A stretch of 6,080 nucleotides of DNA from an uncultured Mucilaginibacter sp. GTDB taxonomy: Bacteria; Bacteroidota; Bacteroidia; Sphingobacteriales; Sphingobacteriaceae. The stretch covers positions 1 to 6,080 of the forward strand of contig CAMLFI010000171.1 in NCBI GenBank assembly GCA_946479225.1. The letters are read 5' to 3'. Below are positions 1 through 5,985 of the stretch, piece by piece; position 1 is the stretch's first letter, and each line of letters starts with the position of its first letter. The notes beneath the pieces were generated by a model, which saw only the letters and a program-made list of their open reading frames with translations, did no database searches and had not been told where the DNA came from. The position numbers were made by a program, and so were the translations under genes.

Positions 1-1611
1 GCTATTGTATTAAACAACCTGTTTAAATATACCTCGCTGCAAACGTCGTTCAGCGTAAATAATATAGCGCTTGTCCATGGGCGGCCTATGATGCTTAATT
101 TGAGGGATCTGATCCATCATTTTGTTGAGCACAGACACGAGGTAGTGGTTAGGCGTACCAAATTTGAGTTAGCTGAAGCTGAAAAACGTGCCCATATATT
201 AGAAGGTTTATTAATAGCGCTGGATCACCTGGATGAAGTTATTAAACTCATCCGTGCATCGCAAACACCTGACGAGGCCCGCGAAGGCTTGATAAGCCAG
301 TTCGGCCTATCTGATCTGCAGGCCCGTGCCATATTGGATATGACGCTGCGTAGGTTAACCGGCCTTGAGCGTGATAAGATCAAAGATGAATACGAGGGCT
401 TGATGAAGTTGATAGCCCACCTGAATACCATACTAAACGATGAAGGTTTGCGTATGCAGATCATCAAAGATGAGCTATTAGAGATAAAAGAAAAATACGG
501 CGACGAACGTAAAACCGAGATTGTACATTCATCTGCCGAAATGCAGTCGGAAGACTTTATTGAAGATGAGGACGTAGTAATAACCATATCGCACGAAGGT
601 TATATAAAACGTACACCGTTAACCGAGTACCGCAGACAGGGCAGGGGCGGCAAAGGATCATTAGGTAGTAACAGCCGCGATGAGGATTTTATTGAACACC
701 TGCTTATAGCATCAAACCATAACTACATGCTGTTCTTTACAGAGCAGGGTCAATGTTTCTGGTTGCGTGTATTTGAAATACCTGAAGGATCGCGTACATC
801 GAAAGGACGTGCTATCCAAAACATTATCAACATCCCTAAAGAACAAAAAATAAAGGCGTACATAAAAGTGGTGAATTTGAAAGATAAAGATTATCTGGAA
901 AATAACTTCATTATTATGTGTACCCGTAAAGGTGTTATCAAAAAAACATCGTTAGAGGCTTACTCACGCCCAAGAGCAAATGGCATTAACGCCATTAACG
1001 TAAACGAAGGCGACTCATTATTAGAAGCTAACTTAACCAGCGGCACCAGCGAGATTGTAATGGCGCTTAAATCTGGCCGTGCTATACGCTTTAACGAATC
1101 GACAGTAAGACCGATGGGACGTACCGCGACAGGAGTGAGGGGTATTACTTTAGATGGCGAGAAAGACGAAGTTGTAGGCATGATCAGTATTGATAACCCT
1201 GAAACAACGGTATTGGTGGTATCAGAAAAAGGTTACGGCAAACGTACTGATATTGATGATTACCGTGTTACCAACCGTGGCGGTAAAGGTGTAAAAACAC
1301 TTAACGTTACAGATAAAACCGGCGATCTGGTTGCAATAAAAGGCGTTACTGATACTGAAGATCTGATGATCATCAATAAATCAGGTATTATAATACGCAT
1401 AGCCGTTAGTGAATTAAGAGTAATGGGCCGCGCTACGCAAGGTGTTAGATTAATTACACTTAAAGGAAATGATGAAATTGCTTCGGTTGCTAAAATAGAG
1501 CATGATGAAGAGGATGAGATCGAAAATGCTGAAGCAAGCGACGCAGGCGAAAACAATACAGAGGAAGGTGCTGTTGATAACAATGATAACCCCGGCGAAG
1601 TAACGGAATAA
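1..1611 (+). CDS. gyrA: DNA gyrase subunit A, 3' part (5' end outside window)
   Basis: GyrA is the DNA-breaking and rejoining subunit of gyrase (GyrA2GyrB2), which introduces negative supercoils in the cytosol. The reading frame is open from base 1, so the gene starts upstream; the first in-frame ATG (88) is internal. The visible 536 residues begin near E. coli residue 330 by recalled similarity (NNLFKYTSLQTSFSVN), so the winged helix and catalytic tyrosine are missing. Next come the coiled coil (about residues 37-70) and the C-gate region with FGLSDLQARAILDM (about 101-114). The DNA-wrapping beta-pinwheel starts near residue 191. All six blades can be recognised: GyrA box QGRGGKG (637-657), SKGRAIQNI, YSRPRANGINAIN, VRPMGRTATGVRG, NRGGKG (1273-1290) and VMGRATQGVR. 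An acidic tail follows from about 1501 to the stop. The gene is intact at its 3' end and is followed after 5 bases by a TPR gene, probably in the same operon. ParC is the main alternative, but the intact box and six blades favour GyrA. Confidence 0.97.
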   Translation, partial: AIVLNNLFKYTSLQTSFSVNNIALVHGRPMMLNLRDLIHHFVEHRHEVVVRRTKFELAEAEKRAHILEGLLIALDHLDEVIKLIRASQTPDEAREGLISQFGLSDLQARAILDMTLRRLTGLERDKIKDEYEGLMKLIAHLNTILNDEGLRMQIIKDELLEIKEKYGDERKTEIVHSSAEMQSEDFIEDEDVVITISHEGYIKRTPLTEYRRQGRGGKGSLGSNSRDEDFIEHLLIASNHNYMLFFTEQGQCFWLRVFEIPEGSRTSKGRAIQNIINIPKEQKIKAYIKVVNLKDKDYLENNFIIMCTRKGVIKKTSLEAYSRPRANGINAINVNEGDSLLEANLTSGTSEIVMALKSGRAIRFNESTVRPMGRTATGVRGITLDGEKDEVVGMISIDNPETTVLVVSEKGYGKRTDIDDYRVTNRGGKGVKTLNVTDKTGDLVAIKGVTDTEDLMIINKSGIIIRIAVSELRVMGRATQGVRLITLKGNDEIASVAKIEHDEEDEIENAEASDAGENNTEEGAVDNNDNPGEVTE

Positions 1612-1616
1612 ATAGA

Positions 1617-2732
1617 ATGAGGATTCGTAAAATCACTTTTTCGGTTTTACTGATAATGTTTGTCACACCCCATGCCTTTTGCCAGTCGGAAGTGCTAAAG
1701 GGTGTGGTAAACAGCCTTGCCCGTTATAAAGACCACAAAGAGATAAAATATCTGGCAGCAGCCAAAAAATCAATTGATAGTTTATTTGCGGTTAACAACG
1801 ATTCGACCAATTTTGAAAAGAACGTATATCTCACCGTTGTAAACAGCTCAATTTTATATGTTGATTCGCTTAATTCACTTAATCAGCCACCCAATCTGTT
1901 AGCTAAAACCACGCGGTTAATTGACAAGTTGAACGAGAGCCGTAAAAAAAAGCGTGAGTTTGAAAAAGATCTGGCATTTGCAAATACCTGCCTTGCTAAC
2001 GTTCATATACGTAGCGGGTTTAATCAGCTTGTAAAATCAGATATTGTTAACGCCCAACGCCAGTTTCTGATGGCTAAAAAGTTTGCCCCGGATTTTAAAC
2101 CACTTGATGCGTACCTGGCCTATGTAAACGCAGGCTTGGGGAATTTACCTGCAGCTGCAAGTTTTTATGATAAACTCCCTGATTCTGAAGGCCTATGGGC
2201 CGATCATGTAGAGGCGGCCTCGGCAGTTTACAAAGCAGTGGGTGATACCGCTAAGGCGATAAAATTACTAGAGCGCTTCAGAAAGAAATCGCCCGAAAAT
2301 AGTTTTCTGTTGCTTGATGCCGCCAATATTTACAACAATAAACAGGATTATACCTCGTTAGAGCCATTATTACCCGGTTTGCTTGATATTAATCGAAATA
2401 ACCCTGATATTGTGTTTATTGCAGCAAATTGCTTTGACAGATTAGGAAAGTACGATAAAGCTGAACAATTATACCTTAAAGCCGTTGAATTGAACAGTGC
2501 AGCATATGATGCCACTTTTAACCTGGGCTTGCTTTATTTAAAACAGAGTACTAAGGGAGATGGGAGAGAGGGCGAAAAAATAGCTTACGCGGCAATGTGG
2601 CTGGAAAAAGCGAATGAAATTGCACCGAATAACGTAAGTTGTTTAGATGTACTACGCTTGTTATACAAGCAAACCGGAAATAGAACCCAATTAGATAAAA
2701 TAAACAATAAATTAAAACAGTTAACCAATTAG
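1617..2732 (+). CDS. Secreted tetratricopeptide-repeat protein (TPR protein 1)
   Basis: This is a 371-residue protein of unknown specific function. The N-terminus (MRIRKITFSVLLIMFVTPHAFC) has a basic start and a hydrophobic core, with a probable signal peptidase I cut near AFC/QSE. The cysteine lacks a good lipobox (H-A-F-C), so a soluble periplasmic protein is more likely than a lipoprotein. The remainder is helical, TPR-like repeat sequence. The clearest unit is around residues 263-310 (LGKYDKAEQLYLKAVELN, then FNLGLLYLKQ), with weaker units at about 125-185, 195-225 and 320-350. TPRs normally act as protein-binding scaffolds. The start was chosen because it directly precedes the signal peptide and lies 5 bases after the gyrA stop; there is no Shine-Dalgarno sequence, as is usual in Bacteroidetes. 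It is probably co-transcribed with gyrA and with the similar downstream TPR gene. An A8 run at 1944-1951 contains an in-frame slippery heptamer (see findings). Confidence 0.9.
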   Translation: MRIRKITFSVLLIMFVTPHAFCQSEVLKGVVNSLARYKDHKEIKYLAAAKKSIDSLFAVNNDSTNFEKNVYLTVVNSSILYVDSLNSLNQPPNLLAKTTRLIDKLNESRKKKREFEKDLAFANTCLANVHIRSGFNQLVKSDIVNAQRQFLMAKKFAPDFKPLDAYLAYVNAGLGNLPAAASFYDKLPDSEGLWADHVEAASAVYKAVGDTAKAIKLLERFRKKSPENSFLLLDAANIYNNKQDYTSLEPLLPGLLDINRNNPDIVFIAANCFDRLGKYDKAEQLYLKAVELNSAAYDATFNLGLLYLKQSTKGDGREGEKIAYAAMWLEKANEIAPNNVSCLDVLRLLYKQTGNRTQLDKINNKLKQLTN

Positions 2733-2740
2733 TAACTAAA

Positions 2741-3967
2741 ATGAAAATAAGAAATTTATTTGTTAGCACCGGCCTTGCGATTTTATTTGCAGCACCGGTA
2801 TTTGCACAAAAAGGCGAACTTTCAAACGCAAAAAGTGCATTTGAAACATATGACGCCTTGAGAGCCGCAAACAACGGGCCCTTGGTCAAAAGCTCGCTTA
2901 GCAAAGCTAAAATAGCTATTGATAAAGCCTCACAAAACGACAAAACATCAGCATTACCAGAAACTTATGCTTTAAGGGCAGTAATTTACGCTCATACCGC
3001 TATGGCCGACAGCATAGAATCTACATCAGCACCTATTTATGGTGCTGCAGAAGAGGCTCTTGTTAAGGCAAAAGCGCTTGACACAAAAAAAGAAAACGAA
3101 AAATTTATAACGTCTGCCGAAGCTGCACTGGCACAGAGCAGGATGAATGCAGGTGTTATTTTTTACAGGGAGAAAAAGTACGATGATGCGTATAAAGCTT
3201 TTGAGGCAGCTCAAACATATGCAAAAGGCGATACCTCTTCGATTTACTATGCCGGTATTTCGGCAGCAGCTGCTAAAAACTACAAGGCAGCTATTGATCA
3301 ATATAAAAAGTTGATAGGCACCAATTTCTCTGAGAAAGACAAAGTATATCTTGATCTGTCTTCGATTTATTTAATGGAAAAAGACACGACTAACGCCTTA
3401 AGTATTGCTTCAGAAGCTGTTCAAAAATTCCCGACGAACACTGACCTGCGTAAAAGAGAAATAGAAATTTCTTTGCAAACAGGAAAAGTACAACAGGTGC
3501 TTGACAAAATTATAGCTGCTATTAGCAATGACCCGAAGAACAAAACCCTATACATGTATGCGGGTTTAACTTACAGCCAGGCAGCTGACGTTAATGCGGT
3601 AAAAATTTCTAAAACTAAAGATGCAGCCACAATTGCAGCCCTTCAAAAGGAAAAAGCAGGAAATTATGAGAAAGCTGCTGAAATGTATAAAAAAGCTATC
3701 GAGATAGACCCAAATTATTTTGATGCGGTTTTAAATATAGGTTATGTTATTTTAAACCCGGCCATTGATACCTACAACGCTGCGCAACAATTACCTGCCG
3801 CCAAACAAAAAGAGTATGATGCTGCTCTGTTAAAATCAAAAGCACAGTTTGATGCCGCAAAACCTTACTTAGAAAAAGCTACTGAACTGCAGCCCAACAC
3901 TGTTGATGGCTGGAAGAATTTAAAGACATACTATATAGGTGTTCAGAATGCTGCAAAGGCTAATTAG
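2741..3967 (+). CDS. Secreted tetratricopeptide-repeat protein (TPR protein 2, paralogue of TPR protein 1)
   Basis: This 408-residue protein starts with a clear signal peptide (MKIRNLFVSTGLAILFAAPVFA) and a likely cut at VFA/QKG, which leaves an N-terminal glutamine; it is therefore expected in the periplasm. TPR-like helices follow. The clearest are residues 135-190 (EKKYDDAYKAFEAAQ, then AAKNYKAAIDQYKKL), 200-230, and 305-335 (GNYEKAAEMYKKAIEIDPN, then FDAVLNIGYVIL). A lysine- and alanine-rich insert (about 340-370) precedes a last unit (AKPYLEKATELQPN, about 371-386). The protein aligns by eye with TPR protein 1, sharing an AKxxID...NDxT...Y...DSxxS block and LEKAxExxPNxV near the end. It ends 12 residues after its final LKTYY helix, without the longer lysine-rich tail seen in TPR protein 1. 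It starts 8 bases after its neighbour and is last in the putative gyrA operon, ahead of an inverted-repeat terminator. Binding partners cannot be named. Confidence 0.9.
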   Translation: MKIRNLFVSTGLAILFAAPVFAQKGELSNAKSAFETYDALRAANNGPLVKSSLSKAKIAIDKASQNDKTSALPETYALRAVIYAHTAMADSIESTSAPIYGAAEEALVKAKALDTKKENEKFITSAEAALAQSRMNAGVIFYREKKYDDAYKAFEAAQTYAKGDTSSIYYAGISAAAAKNYKAAIDQYKKLIGTNFSEKDKVYLDLSSIYLMEKDTTNALSIASEAVQKFPTNTDLRKREIEISLQTGKVQQVLDKIIAAISNDPKNKTLYMYAGLTYSQAADVNAVKISKTKDAATIAALQKEKAGNYEKAAEMYKKAIEIDPNYFDAVLNIGYVILNPAIDTYNAAQQLPAAKQKEYDAALLKSKAQFDAAKPYLEKATELQPNTVDGWKNLKTYYIGVQNAAKAN

Positions 3968-3982
3968 AGGTGTAGTCCGATA

Positions 3983-4016
3983 TTTTAAAGCCTGCGGTAT
4001 CCTGCAGGCTTTAAAA
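3983..4016. terminator. Perfect inverted repeat, probable (possibly bidirectional) terminator
   Basis: TTTTAAAGCCTGC (3983-3995) and its exact reverse complement GCAGGCTTTAAAA (4004-4016) flank an 8-base loop, GGTATCCT. The hairpin starts 15 bases after the stop of the second TPR gene. Because the stem ends in A/T on both sides, both strands carry short U runs, so it could serve both the gyrA-TPR run and the converging minus-strand lipoprotein gene. No long U tract follows on either strand, so efficiency is uncertain. Confidence 0.75.
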
Positions 4017-4080
4017 AGAATTAGTTACTTAACATAATGTTAATTATGAGAATAATTAAATCATGTATTAAAGAGAGGAA

Positions 4081-4266
4081 TTAGGGCTTTACTGTATCGC
4101 GCTTTGCTGTATCAGTTTTTACCACCGTATCCCGCGGTGCGGTCGTTGATGGGCTATCTACAGCCGTGGTATCTGAGCCAACGGTTTCATTAACGGAACT
4201 GCAGCCTGCTGCAATTGACCCGATCAGTGCCGCGACGAACGCGAAACTTAAGATTTGCTTTTTCAT
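4081..4266 (-). CDS. Small putative lipoprotein
   Basis: This 61-residue protein has a typical export signal: MKKQ, then a hydrophobic stretch (ILSFAFVAALIGSIAA), then G-C at residues 21-22. The sequence around the cysteine (A-A-G-C-S-S) is an acceptable though not ideal lipobox, because the -3 position is Ala rather than Leu. The mature part is only about 40 residues, disordered in character, rich in Thr, Asp, Ser and Val, with a repeated pattern near the end (DTVVKTDTAKRDTVK). There is no enzymatic domain. It is expected to be anchored in the envelope through a lipidated Cys22; its function is unknown. It is transcribed alone, converging on the TPR gene and diverging from the DUF4442 gene. 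The signal peptide and standalone arrangement support a real gene despite its size. Confidence 0.82.
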   Translation of the reverse strand: MKKQILSFAFVAALIGSIAAGCSSVNETVGSDTTAVDSPSTTAPRDTVVKTDTAKRDTVKP

Positions 4267-4387
4267 AGGATTTCAGTTTTTACAATTATCAATTAATCAA
4301 CTAAATAGATAACCGCTCCTTAAATTTATTGTTTGGCATTTTATAATTTTGTTAGTTTAAACATATTTTTTTGCATATTTAGCTGTA
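4267..4387. other. Divergent intergenic region
   Basis: This very AT-rich 121-base gap separates the starts of the minus-strand lipoprotein gene and the plus-strand DUF4442 gene, so it should contain promoters for both. A plus-strand -7-like element is visible (4344-4351). I could not find a convincing TAnnTTTG element for the minus-strand gene, and saw no clear operator repeats. Confidence 0.6.
4344..4351 (+). promoter_or_regulatory. Candidate Bacteroidetes -7 element for the DUF4442-GNAT-AlbA_2 cluster
   Basis: TAATTTTG matches the Bacteroidetes -7 consensus TAnnTTTG exactly and lies 36 bases before the ATG at 4388, giving an expected leader of about 30 bases. No good TTTG -33 element is seen 19-21 bases upstream. 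The surrounding sequence is very AT-rich, so a chance match is possible. Confidence 0.4.
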
Positions 4388-4882
4388 ATGTTAGTCTCGG
4401 CCGGCCTGTTAAAATGGGCATTGAGGTTTTATCCGCCTCTTTTTTTTCAGCGAATATGGGTGGTAGATATCGATAAGAATTTCACCGGATTACAGATGAA
4501 GATCAGTAAGAGCGCCTTTAACAGCAATTATAACCGGTCAATATTTGGTGGGACAATATTTTCTGCGGCTGATGTGTGTTATCCTGTTTTATTTCATCAA
4601 TTGCTGAGCCACAAGGGCTATAAAATTGCGGTTTGTTCGCGATCTGCTCAAATACATTTCCTTAAGAAAAGTGATGCTAAAATTAATTTCAGCATTAAAG
4701 TATCTGACGAAGACATAAGTGATATTGAACAGGTTTTAAGCGACCAGGGAAAGTATAAGAAGGCCTACCCTATTGTTATTTATAATAACAACGGCGATGT
4801 TTGTGTTAATATGATGTGCGAGGTTTACATACGTAATTTAAACTATATAAAAACTAAAAATGAAGAAGGTGTATATGAATGA
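4388..4882 (+). CDS. DUF4442 / hotdog-fold thioesterase-like protein
   Basis: This 164-residue protein resembles the DUF4442 family, which has a hotdog fold related to PaaI/YiiD-type acyl-CoA thioesterases. The opening GLLKWALRFYPPLFFQRIWV (residues 6-25) is typical of Bacteroidetes members. The likely active-site segment is NYNRSIFGGTIFSAAD (47-62): Asn47, the FGG turn and Asp62 sit where hotdog thioesterases carry the N/H-x-x-x-x-x-G-G element and the start of the central helix. Conserved-looking beta strands follow (SAQIHFLKK, about 86-94; VNMMCEVYIRNLNYI, about 140-154). Length is normal for the family. Its substrate is unknown; acyl-CoA hydrolysis is inferred from the fold only. It has no signal peptide, so it is probably cytosolic. 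Its end overlaps the start of the GNAT gene, implying coupled translation. A T8 run lies inside codons 18-20. Confidence 0.85.
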   Translation: MLVSAGLLKWALRFYPPLFFQRIWVVDIDKNFTGLQMKISKSAFNSNYNRSIFGGTIFSAADVCYPVLFHQLLSHKGYKIAVCSRSAQIHFLKKSDAKINFSIKVSDEDISDIEQVLSDQGKYKKAYPIVIYNNNGDVCVNMMCEVYIRNLNYIKTKNEEGVYE

Positions 4883-5324
4883 TGAGGCATTCATTTATAA
4901 GGGTTTTACTATTTCTACAGATAATAACCTGTTAGATCTGGGTCTTATTCACCATTATCTGGATAAAGATTCCTATTGGGCCAATGGCATACCGTTTGAT
5001 AAATTAGAGCGTTCTATTAAGAATTCCCTTTGTTTTGGGGTATATTTTGAAGGAAAACAAATAGGATTTGCTCGTGTAGTAACAGACAAAGCTACTTTTG
5101 GATACCTGGCGGATGTATTTATACTCCCTGAGTTCAGAAAGCAAGGGCTTTCAAAATGGCTTGTTCAAACCATAATGAACCATCCTGACCTGCAGGGTTT
5201 GCGCCGCTGGAGCCTCGCTACGGTTGATGCACACGGCCTTTACGCCCAGTTTGGGTTTACAGAAATTACCAATCCCGAAAGATGGATGCAGATATTTACG
5301 CCTCACAAGGTCGCTGAAAATTGA
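4860..5324 (+). CDS. GNAT-family N-acetyltransferase
   Basis: This 154-residue protein belongs to the GNAT superfamily, which transfers an acetyl group from acetyl-CoA to an amine. The central strand and acetyl-CoA site are clear: QIGFARVVTD (67-76), then YLADVFILPEFRKQGLSKWL (82-101), in which R-K-Q-G-L-S is motif A (R/Q-x-x-G-x-G/A). The C-terminal part LATVDAHGLYAQFGF (119-133) is the usual motif B region, with Tyr128 as candidate general acid. The N-terminal SYWANGIP and SLCFGVY segments are typical of a compact bacterial subfamily of unknown substrate. Two starts are possible: ATG 4860 has an A-rich upstream region (23-base overlap with the DUF4442 gene), while ATG 4875 follows AGAAGG at a 5-base spacing (8-base overlap) and would give 149 residues. 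It is the middle gene of the tight cluster. Confidence 0.9.
   Translation: MKKVYMNDEAFIYKGFTISTDNNLLDLGLIHHYLDKDSYWANGIPFDKLERSIKNSLCFGVYFEGKQIGFARVVTDKATFGYLADVFILPEFRKQGLSKWLVQTIMNHPDLQGLRRWSLATVDAHGLYAQFGFTEITNPERWMQIFTPHKVAEN
4864..4869 (+). promoter_or_regulatory. Shine-Dalgarno-like AGAAGG for the alternative GNAT start at 4875
   Basis: AGAAGG lies 5 bases ahead of ATG 4875 and inside the end of the DUF4442 coding sequence. It would support the shorter GNAT protein (MNDEAF...). Since most starts in this window lack such a motif, it does not decide the start by itself. Confidence 0.3.
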
Positions 5325-5328
5325 ATTG

Positions 5329-5952
5329 ATGAATGTTAAAAAACAGATCTTTGAAGGCGAAGGTGTAACACTCGACTTTAAGAAAACCATTACCAGCTGC
5401 GAGAAAATTGCCCGCACAATGGTGTCGTTTGCCAATAATGTGGGCGGGCGGTTGCTCATTGGTGTCGCTGATGATGGTTCAATTAAAGGTGTGAAATCTG
5501 AGGATGAAGAGCGCTATATGATTACCAGGGCGGCACATATATTCTCTCGTCCGGCCCTTGAACCACGCTTTGAAGAGGTTTACGTTGACGATAAACTGGT
5601 GTTGATCGTAGATATAGAAGAAAGCACCCTAAAACCCCATGCCGCACTAGCCGAAGACGGTAAATGGTGGGTATATGTGAGGGTTAAAGACAAAAGCGTT
5701 TTGGCTAGTAAAGTGGTGGTTGATGTATTAAAACGCTCTGCCGATGCCACCGGTGTGTTTATATCGTATTCTGAAAAAGAAAAAAACCTGCTAGAATATC
5801 TGGAAATCAACCAGCGCATTGATGTTAAACAGCTTTGCGACCTGATAAAGGTTGGCCGACGCGCGGCCCAGCGCTTATTGGTAAACCTGGCCCTTTCGGG
5901 GATAATAAAGATCCATACTTCCGAAAAGGAAGAATATTATACCGCCGCATAA
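5329..5952 (+). CDS. AlbA_2 (Schlafen-type) domain protein with C-terminal winged helix, putative regulator
   Basis: This 207-residue protein has two parts. Residues 8-135 resemble the AlbA_2/Schlafen-AlbA_2 (formerly AAA_4) domain: EGEGVTLDFKKTI (10-21, the E-x-x-x-x-D/E-F-K motif), MVSFANNVGGRLLIGVADDG (31-50) with the typical A-F/N-N-x-x-G-G-x-L-x-I-G-V-x-D-x-G signature, and VYVRVKDKSVLAS (115-127). Residues 150-195 form a probable winged helix (IDVKQLCDLIKVGRRAAQRLL, then a short wing). Some family members bind nucleic acid and others act as regulators; that role here is inferred. ATG 5329 lies 4 bases after the GNAT stop and directly before the domain. An upstream in-frame ATG at 5224 would read through the GNAT gene and is unlikely. 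This is the last gene of the tight cluster, followed by a MATE transporter. The protein is short compared with AlbA_2 regulators that carry a GHKL-like HATPase_c_4 region, which is absent. Confidence 0.87.
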   Translation: MNVKKQIFEGEGVTLDFKKTITSCEKIARTMVSFANNVGGRLLIGVADDGSIKGVKSEDEERYMITRAAHIFSRPALEPRFEEVYVDDKLVLIVDIEESTLKPHAALAEDGKWWVYVRVKDKSVLASKVVVDVLKRSADATGVFISYSEKEKNLLEYLEINQRIDVKQLCDLIKVGRRAAQRLLVNLALSGIIKIHTSEKEEYYTAA

Positions 5953-5956
5953 TGTT

Positions 5957-5964
5957 TACTTTTG
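5957..5964 (+). promoter_or_regulatory. Candidate -7 promoter element for the MATE transporter gene
   Basis: TACTTTTG fits the TAnnTTTG consensus exactly and is followed by C, a common extension. It lies 4 bases after the AlbA_2 stop codon and 21 bases before the ATG at 5986, which implies a leader of roughly 10-17 bases. No matching -33 TTG was found. Confidence 0.5.
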
Positions 5965-5985
5965 CGAGCGTCTGCTGTTTGCAAA

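Noticed and set aside
88..90. ATG 88 as the start of a separate protein
   Set aside because: The frame is open from base 1 and the translation upstream of 88 is clearly GyrA sequence, so the gene is cut by the window edge.
225..587. Minus-strand open frame within gyrA (and similar ones at 960-1181 and 1260-1583)
   Set aside because: These are Ser-rich antisense frames opposite conserved gyrA codons, without start signals or family resemblance.
1677..1685. Lipobox-type cysteine in TPR protein 1
   Set aside because: The residues before Cys22 are H-A-F, which do not fit a lipobox; ordinary signal peptidase I cleavage is more likely.
2551..2943. 130-residue minus-strand open frame across the TPR gene junction
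   Set aside because: It is antisense to two well-supported genes, has no recognisable domain, and its hydrophobic content is what antisense reading of the signal peptide region produces.
4018..4080. AT-rich gap between the hairpin and the lipoprotein gene as a possible small RNA
   Set aside because: I found no promoter-like element, stable hairpin or open frame of note here.
4399..4406. GGCCGGCC palindrome
   Set aside because: It is a single 8-base palindrome inside coding sequence with no partner copies or regulatory position; likely chance.
5224..5328. Longer AlbA_2 protein starting at ATG 5224
   Set aside because: The extra 35 residues are a shifted-frame reading of the GNAT C-terminus and do not resemble the family; ATG 5329 sits immediately before the domain.
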